A DNA stretch of 9,193 nucleotides from LSUCC0057 sp048549915. Lineage in GTDB: Bacteria > Pseudomonadota > Gammaproteobacteria > Pseudomonadales > Porticoccaceae. The DNA lies in assembly GCA_048549915.1 (NCBI GenBank), contig JBLYYE010000012.1, positions 1 to 9,193 on the forward strand, read 5' to 3'. The notes under the pieces are model-generated. The model was not told where the DNA came from and did no database searches. It saw only the letters and a program-made list of their open reading frames with translations. Every line of letters begins with the position of its first letter. Positions within the stretch are counted from its first letter, which is position 1. A program made the translations under genes and the position numbers. Positions 5,510 to 9,193 of the stretch are shown one piece after another.

Positions 5510-7785
5510 AGATTCAGTAGCGGTCGGTAGAGCTTAGTTAGCTCGGGGCGGTCGAGACGTTTAATAAATAGCTGGCGCACCTGCCCTGCATCTGACAGAC
5601 GCATGGCGCGCTTAACCAACGCTTTTGCCTCGGCGTGCGACACCTGCGAGAGCATAGATTTCACTCGCAGCAAGCTGCTGGCGCTCATTGAAAGGCGCTG
5701 ATAGCCGAGCCCTAGCAGCAGCACTGCGCCGAGCGGGTCACCGGCCATCTCCCCGCAGACACTCAACTCGCAACCGACACTGTCGGCTTTTTCGCGAATG
5801 GTTTGCAGCGCGCGCAACACCGCCGGATGCATGGTGTGGTAGAGGTCGGCAACCCGCGGGTTATTGCGGTCTACCGCTAAAAGATACTGCGTCAGGTCGT
5901 TGGTGCCCACCGACAAGAAATCGACTCGACGGCCAATATCGCGCACTTGGTAGACCGCTGCCGGCACCTCGATCATGGCGCCAACCTTTGGCGGCTGCAG
6001 CTGATAGCCCTCTTCTTGGGTAAGCTCTGCGTAAGCGCGGTCAATCAGCGCTAAAGCTTGCTCTAGCTCGGGGATATTCGAGATCATCGGCAGTAGAATA
6101 CGCAGGTTATTAAACCCGGCACTGGCGCGCAACATAGCGCGTATCTGGGTTAAAAATATGTCGGGGTGATCCAGCGAAATACGAATGCCGCGCCAGCCCA
6201 AAAACGGGTTGGCCTCTTCGATAGGAAAGTAGGGCAGCGCTTTATCACCGCCAATATCCAACGTGCGCATAGTGACTGGACGCGGCGCAAAGTCACGCAG
6301 CTGTTGCCGATAAGTCGCCACCTGCTCATCTTCAGTGGGGAAGCTGTTGCGGGCAAAAAAGGAGATTTCGGTGCGGTACAGCCCCACCGCTTCAGCACCC
6401 ACTTTTTTGGAGATACGGCTCTCTTGGCGCAGGCCAGTATTGACCCAGAGTGCCAAGGGCTGGCCGTCGGTAGTCACACAGGGCTGGTCTGTAAGCTTGG
6501 CGAGATCTTGAGCGAGCAATTTTTCTTCGCGCTGGCGGCCAACATACGTGCGCCGTACTGCGCGCGATGGCTGCGTGATGACATCGCCGCGAAAGCCATC
6601 CACTACCAACTCGTGGCCCTCGAGCTCCGGCCAGGGCAGATCGACCGCACCCATCACCGTGGGGATACCCAGCGCACGTCCAATAATAGCCATATGCGAA
6701 TTGCTCGAACCGCGCACCGAGACCATCCCTGCGAGGCGATTGATCGGTATGTCGGCCAACGTAGTCGCCGAGAGTTCTTCGCCCACGAGCACAATGCGCC
6801 GCGGCAGTGGCACCGACTCACGGCGCTCGCGCTGCAGGTAGCCGAGCACACGACGACCCAAGTCGTCGATATCGGCAGCGCGATCGCGCAAGTAAGCATC
6901 ATCCATTTTGCGGAAGGTGCGCACATGGCGCTGCATGACACTCGCCCACGCACTCTGCGCTGTCTGGCCCGCCTCAATGGCAGCCTCCACTTCGCCAATT
7001 AGAGTGCGGTCGTCAAGCAGGCGAATGTACACTTCAAACAGGCCCAACTCTTCACTGCTCAGCTTTGCCTCGAGGCCGCTGCCAAGCTTGCGCATATCGG
7101 CAGCTGCTGCTGCCAGAGCGCGCTGTAAACGCAACAACTCTGCTTGGCTATCGCTGCTGTAGCGTTCGGGGACTGAGCCAAGGCTACCTTCTTGAGCAAC
7201 TAGCACGACGCGGCCAATGCCGATGCCGGGCGCCGAGGGTATACCGATAAAGGTTGTCTCACGCGAACGGCCGCGGCCGCGCTGAGCCAGTTCTAGCAGT
7301 GCACCGGTAGCGCCAGCGTGGGCGATGGCGCCAGAGAGCTGCGCGCACACAGTAACAACAAAGGCCTCTTCCTCTGGCTGGAAGCGCCGCTGAGTCTCTT
7401 GTTGCAGTACCAACACACCTAATACTTTGCGGTGGTGGATAATCGGCGCACCGAGAAATGAGTGAAAAATGCGCTCGCCAGTCTCTTCAAAAAATGCAAA
7501 GGAGGGGTGTTGATCGGCGTTTTCTAAGTTGAGCGGTTCTTCGCGCGCCGCAACCAAGCCAACCAGACCTTCGCGCGCTGCCAAGCGCACCTTGCCGACC
7601 GACTCTGGGCGCAGCCCCTGCGTCGCCATCAGCACATAGCGCTGATCACTCTCATCAAACAAGTAGACTGAGCAGACTCCGGCCTGCATCGCTTCGCGCA
7701 CTTGCTGGACAATAATATCCAGCACCTCGGACAGGCTGCGGGCACTGTTGACCTCATGAACAATAGAGCGCAACGAGGCGAGCAC
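5506..7785 (-). CDS. ptsP: Phosphoenolpyruvate-protein phosphotransferase PtsP (enzyme I-Ntr)
   Basis: PtsP is the cytoplasmic first enzyme of the nitrogen-related phosphotransferase chain; it takes phosphate from phosphoenolpyruvate and passes it to NPr and then EIIA-Ntr. The 759-residue protein has an N-terminal GAF domain (about 15-160, with VCSVYLFD and FLGAPIIHHRKVLGVLVLQQ) that in relatives senses nitrogen status. The enzyme I part follows: phosphohistidine His364 in GSSNSHMAIIGRALGIPTVMG, then the PEP-binding barrel with GLYRTEISF (468-476), LSVGTNDLTQY (624-634) and the catalytic Cys677 in VCGEMAGDP. Length and sequence match E. coli PtsP (748 residues) throughout. The start is GTG at 7785-7783 with AGGAG 6 bases upstream, and the rppH stop lies within that spacer. 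It is cotranscribed after rppH with a 2-base gap. No operon partner for NPr is visible here. Confidence 0.97.
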   Translation of the reverse strand: MLASLRSIVHEVNSARSLSEVLDIIVQQVREAMQAGVCSVYLFDESDQRYVLMATQGLRPESVGKVRLAAREGLVGLVAAREEPLNLENADQHPSFAFFEETGERIFHSFLGAPIIHHRKVLGVLVLQQETQRRFQPEEEAFVVTVCAQLSGAIAHAGATGALLELAQRGRGRSRETTFIGIPSAPGIGIGRVVLVAQEGSLGSVPERYSSDSQAELLRLQRALAAAAADMRKLGSGLEAKLSSEELGLFEVYIRLLDDRTLIGEVEAAIEAGQTAQSAWASVMQRHVRTFRKMDDAYLRDRAADIDDLGRRVLGYLQRERRESVPLPRRIVLVGEELSATTLADIPINRLAGMVSVRGSSNSHMAIIGRALGIPTVMGAVDLPWPELEGHELVVDGFRGDVITQPSRAVRRTYVGRQREEKLLAQDLAKLTDQPCVTTDGQPLALWVNTGLRQESRISKKVGAEAVGLYRTEISFFARNSFPTEDEQVATYRQQLRDFAPRPVTMRTLDIGGDKALPYFPIEEANPFLGWRGIRISLDHPDIFLTQIRAMLRASAGFNNLRILLPMISNIPELEQALALIDRAYAELTQEEGYQLQPPKVGAMIEVPAAVYQVRDIGRRVDFLSVGTNDLTQYLLAVDRNNPRVADLYHTMHPAVLRALQTIREKADSVGCELSVCGEMAGDPLGAVLLLGLGYQRLSMSASSLLRVKSMLSQVSHAEAKALVKRAMRLSDAGQVRQLFIKRLDRPELTKLYRPLLNL

Positions 7786-7787
7786 TG

Positions 7788-8279
7788 CTAGCTCCTGCGC
7801 TGCTCAAAGCGGCTGTTGATTGGTGCAAATTCTTGCAGTGCACGGCGGTAGACATTCTTTTTAAAACTGACGATAGAGCGCACTGGGTACCAGTAGTTAA
7901 CCCACTGCCAGCTGTCAAACTCGGGGGTGCCGGCCGCGTCGAAACGGATTTTGTCTGTATCTGCAGTGAGCTGTAACAAGTACCATTTCTGTTTTTGGCC
8001 AATACAGACCGGCGTAGTCCGCTTGCGTCGCATCTGCTCAGGAATATGGTAACGCAACCAGCGCTTGCTCTGGCCAATCAGTTTGACGTCGCCACTCTCT
8101 AGCCCGACCTCTTCGTAGAGTTCGCGGTAGAGTGCGTCCTCGGGGCTTTCGCCAGCATCGATCCCTCCCTGGGGAAACTGCCAAGCATTTTGCCCAAGCC
8201 GCTTTGCCCAAAATAGCCGGCCGCAACCATCGCTAATCACGATAGCCACATTGGCACGGAAACCCTCTTTGTCGAGCAA
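7788..8279 (-). CDS. rppH: RNA pyrophosphohydrolase (Nudix)
   Basis: RppH removes pyrophosphate from the 5' triphosphate end of mRNAs, which opens them to RNase E decay. With a TTG start at 8279-8277 the protein has 163 residues and begins MLDKEGFRANVAIV, lining up with the N-terminus of the E. coli and Pseudomonas enzymes. AWQFPQGGI (32-40) leads into a perfect Nudix box at 38-60 (GX5EX7REUXEEXGU, Glu53, Glu56 and Glu57). The family segments WLRY and VCIGQKQKWYLLQL (91-104) and the C-terminal FKKNVYRRAL follow. An earlier in-frame TTG at 8297 would add six residues not found in relatives. AGAGGGA lies 6 bases before the chosen TTG, and no ATG start is available in frame. It is the first gene of rppH-ptsP. 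Confidence 0.96.
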   Translation of the reverse strand: MLDKEGFRANVAIVISDGCGRLFWAKRLGQNAWQFPQGGIDAGESPEDALYRELYEEVGLESGDVKLIGQSKRWLRYHIPEQMRRKRTTPVCIGQKQKWYLLQLTADTDKIRFDAAGTPEFDSWQWVNYWYPVRSIVSFKKNVYRRALQEFAPINSRFEQRRS

Positions 8280-8370
8280 AACGCATCCCTCTGGCAACCA
8301 TCAACACGAGTTGGTGGCGCTTTATGTCGATATTTATGCGCAGCTTGTTAGCGCTGTCGCCATTATTTAG

Positions 8371-8387
8371 GTACTCAATAGTACTCA
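8371..8387. repeat. Direct repeat GTACTCA x2, 10-base period
   Basis: GTACTCA occurs at 8371-8377 and 8381-8387, one helical turn apart (TGAGTAC on the minus strand). Both copies overlap or adjoin the candidate rppH -10 element. Two same-face copies near a promoter suggest a possible regulator site. I do not recognise the factor, and chance is possible for a 7-base unit. Confidence 0.35.
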
Positions 8388-8406
8388 GTGTGGCGAGGTT
8401 TGCCCA
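8378..8406 (-). promoter_or_regulatory. Candidate sigma-70 promoter for rppH-ptsP
   Basis: On the minus strand TGGGCA (8406-8401) is followed after exactly 17 bases by TACTAT (8383-8378); each element matches 4 of 6 consensus bases. The start would fall near 8371, about 90 bases before the rppH TTG. Two TGAGTAC copies overlap or touch the -10 element and the predicted start (see the repeat entry). Confidence 0.3.
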
Positions 8407-8447
8407 GTGCGATAATTTCTGCTGTGCACGCGCGGTACAGTTTTGGC

Positions 8448-8476
8448 TTGAGACCGAGCAGCTGCCTCGCTATTCT
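8448..8476 (+). promoter_or_regulatory. Candidate sigma-70 promoter for the HAD phosphatase gene
   Basis: TTGAGA (8448-8453, 5 of 6 matches) is followed after exactly 17 bases by TATTCT (8471-8476, 4 of 6 matches). Transcription would start near 8483, giving a leader of about 28 bases before the ATG at 8511. This position also argues against a start at the upstream ATG 8388, which lies before the promoter. Confidence 0.42.
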
Positions 8477-8510
8477 GCCCACCTACCCACGGTTACCACG
8501 AGCAAATAAT

Positions 8511-9191
8511 ATGGCGCTGGCACTCTTTGATCTGGACAATACACTGATAGGCGGCGACAGCGACCACAGCTGGGGTGAGTTTTTAGTCGAACAAGGGCTT
8601 GTCGACAGCGAGCGCTACCGCGCCATGAATGATCAGTTTTATCAAGACTATCTGGCGGGCAGTTTAGATATCTACGCCTACCTTGAACTCGCCCTAGAGC
8701 CGCTCAGCCAGCATCCGATGCAAACCCTGCAAAGCCTGCACCGTCAATTTATGTGCGAGGTAATAGAGCCTTTAATACTGCCCAAAGCGTTAAATTTAAT
8801 CGATCGTCACCGCAGCGCTGGGGACCGGCTGCTGGTCATTACCGCCACCAACCGTTTTGTAGTCGAACCGATTTGCGCGCGCCTGGGCATTGCAGAGCTG
8901 CTCGCCACCGAGCCAGAACAGCTCGCCGGGCGCTACACCGGCAAAGTCATCGGCACACCGACGTTCCAAGCCGGCAAAGTAACTCGCTTCAACAGCTGGT
9001 GCCAACAAGAGTCGATCGACCCTGCACAGCAGAGCTATTTTTATTCCGACTCGATTAACGACCTGCCGCTCCTCGAGCTGGTTACTGTACCGGTAGCAGT
9101 TGACCCAGACCCGCGCCAGCGCGAGGTGGGGCACGCGCGCGGCGGGGAAAATATTTCACAGCGCGAAAGCGCAATAATTTTGAAAATATAA
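8511..9191 (+). CDS. HAD-IB family phosphatase (SerB-like)
   Basis: This 226-residue protein carries all four HAD motifs. Motif I is FDLDNTL (6-12, nucleophile Asp7 and acid Asp9), motif II is Thr111 in VITATN, motif III is Lys156, and motif IV is SDSINDLP (179-186, Asp180 and Asp184). The region between motifs I and II forms the helical C1 cap of subfamily IB, as in SerB and CicA. The substrate is unknown; a phosphomonoester is likely. Pseudomonads carry a very similar gene divergent from rppH, as I recall. The ATG at 8511 fits family N-termini (MxLALFDLDNTL), with only a weak GAG upstream. An earlier in-frame ATG at 8388 would add 41 residues of unfamiliar sequence. The C-terminus is odd: after VAVDPDP the usual short tail is altered and extended. 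Confidence 0.92.
   Translation: MALALFDLDNTLIGGDSDHSWGEFLVEQGLVDSERYRAMNDQFYQDYLAGSLDIYAYLELALEPLSQHPMQTLQSLHRQFMCEVIEPLILPKALNLIDRHRSAGDRLLVITATNRFVVEPICARLGIAELLATEPEQLAGRYTGKVIGTPTFQAGKVTRFNSWCQQESIDPAQQSYFYSDSINDLPLLELVTVPVAVDPDPRQREVGHARGGENISQRESAIILKI
9161..9180 (+). terminator. Weak terminator-like hairpin in the end of the HAD gene
   Basis: GCGC (9161-9164), a GAAA tetraloop (9165-9168) and GCGC (9169-9172) form a short stem, followed by AATAATTT and a further T. It lies inside the coding sequence, just before the TAA at 9189-9191. The 4-base-pair stem is short for an intrinsic terminator, so this is tentative. Confidence 0.22.
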
Positions 9192-9193
9192 CC

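Noticed and set aside
6166..7002. 278-codon open frame on the plus strand inside ptsP
   Set aside because: The opposite strand encodes highly conserved PtsP sequence throughout, including the phosphohistidine site; the plus-strand frame shows no family features.
8280..8297. Upstream TTG start of rppH at 8297
   Set aside because: It would add six residues absent from relatives; the ribosome binding site AGAGGGA lies inside this stretch, at the right distance for the TTG at 8279.
8298..8317. Stem of 8 base pairs with one G-T pair between rppH and the HAD gene
   Set aside because: It is imperfect, has an A-C mismatch in the rppH transcript direction and no T tract; too weak to call as a terminator or switch.
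8388..8510. Upstream in-frame extension of the HAD phosphatase from ATG 8388
   Set aside because: The 41 added residues do not resemble the family N-terminus, and a good -35/-10 pair lies inside the extension.

Overview
The window reads as chromosomal DNA of a gammaproteobacterium, probably a marine one. The reasons are the protein sequences, a TonB2-type energiser cluster with a TtpC-like subunit, and the block rppH-ptsP / lgt-thyA(-folA), which as I recall is conserved in enterobacteria and pseudomonads. Assignment to Cellvibrionales or a neighbouring order is an inference, not something shown here. Coding density is high. I see no transposase, tRNA, rRNA, CRISPR array or phage gene.

Layout from left to right. 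(1) Positions 1-2169, all on the minus strand: a gene for a secreted coiled-coil DUF3450 protein, then a long ExbB-like proton-channel protein with a signal peptide and a periplasmic coiled-coil domain (TtpC type), then the first 8 codons of the next gene (probably exbB2), cut by the window edge. These are tightly coupled, with a 4-base overlap and a 1-base gap. They look like the head of an operon that energises TonB-dependent outer-membrane uptake. (2) Positions 2170-2418: a 249-base gap with a possible promoter, a strong hairpin and a 10-base palindrome. (3) Positions 2419-4661, minus strand: lgt-thyA-folA, for lipoprotein lipidation and the linked thymidylate/folate cycle; thyA and folA overlap by 4 bases. 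(4) Positions 4751-5509, plus strand: an NRDE/TANGO2-family protein sitting inverted inside the otherwise familiar ptsP-lgt neighbourhood. (5) Positions 5506-8279, minus strand: rppH-ptsP, for mRNA 5'-end decapping and enzyme I of the nitrogen-related phosphotransferase chain. The ptsP ribosome binding site lies over the rppH stop. (6) Positions 8280-8510: a divergent promoter region. (7) Positions 8511-9191, plus strand: a HAD-IB phosphatase.

The most interesting point is in the left operon. The periplasmic part of the TtpC-like protein and the neighbouring DUF3450 protein share the same order of elements: signal peptide, coiled coil, helical stretch, then a short module around an RVG...LM motif at matching spacing. 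This suggests that TtpC may be a fusion of a DUF3450-like domain to an ExbB channel, and that the two proteins may work together in the periplasm. The remainder is largely housekeeping, with some start-codon, overlap and leader features worth checking.
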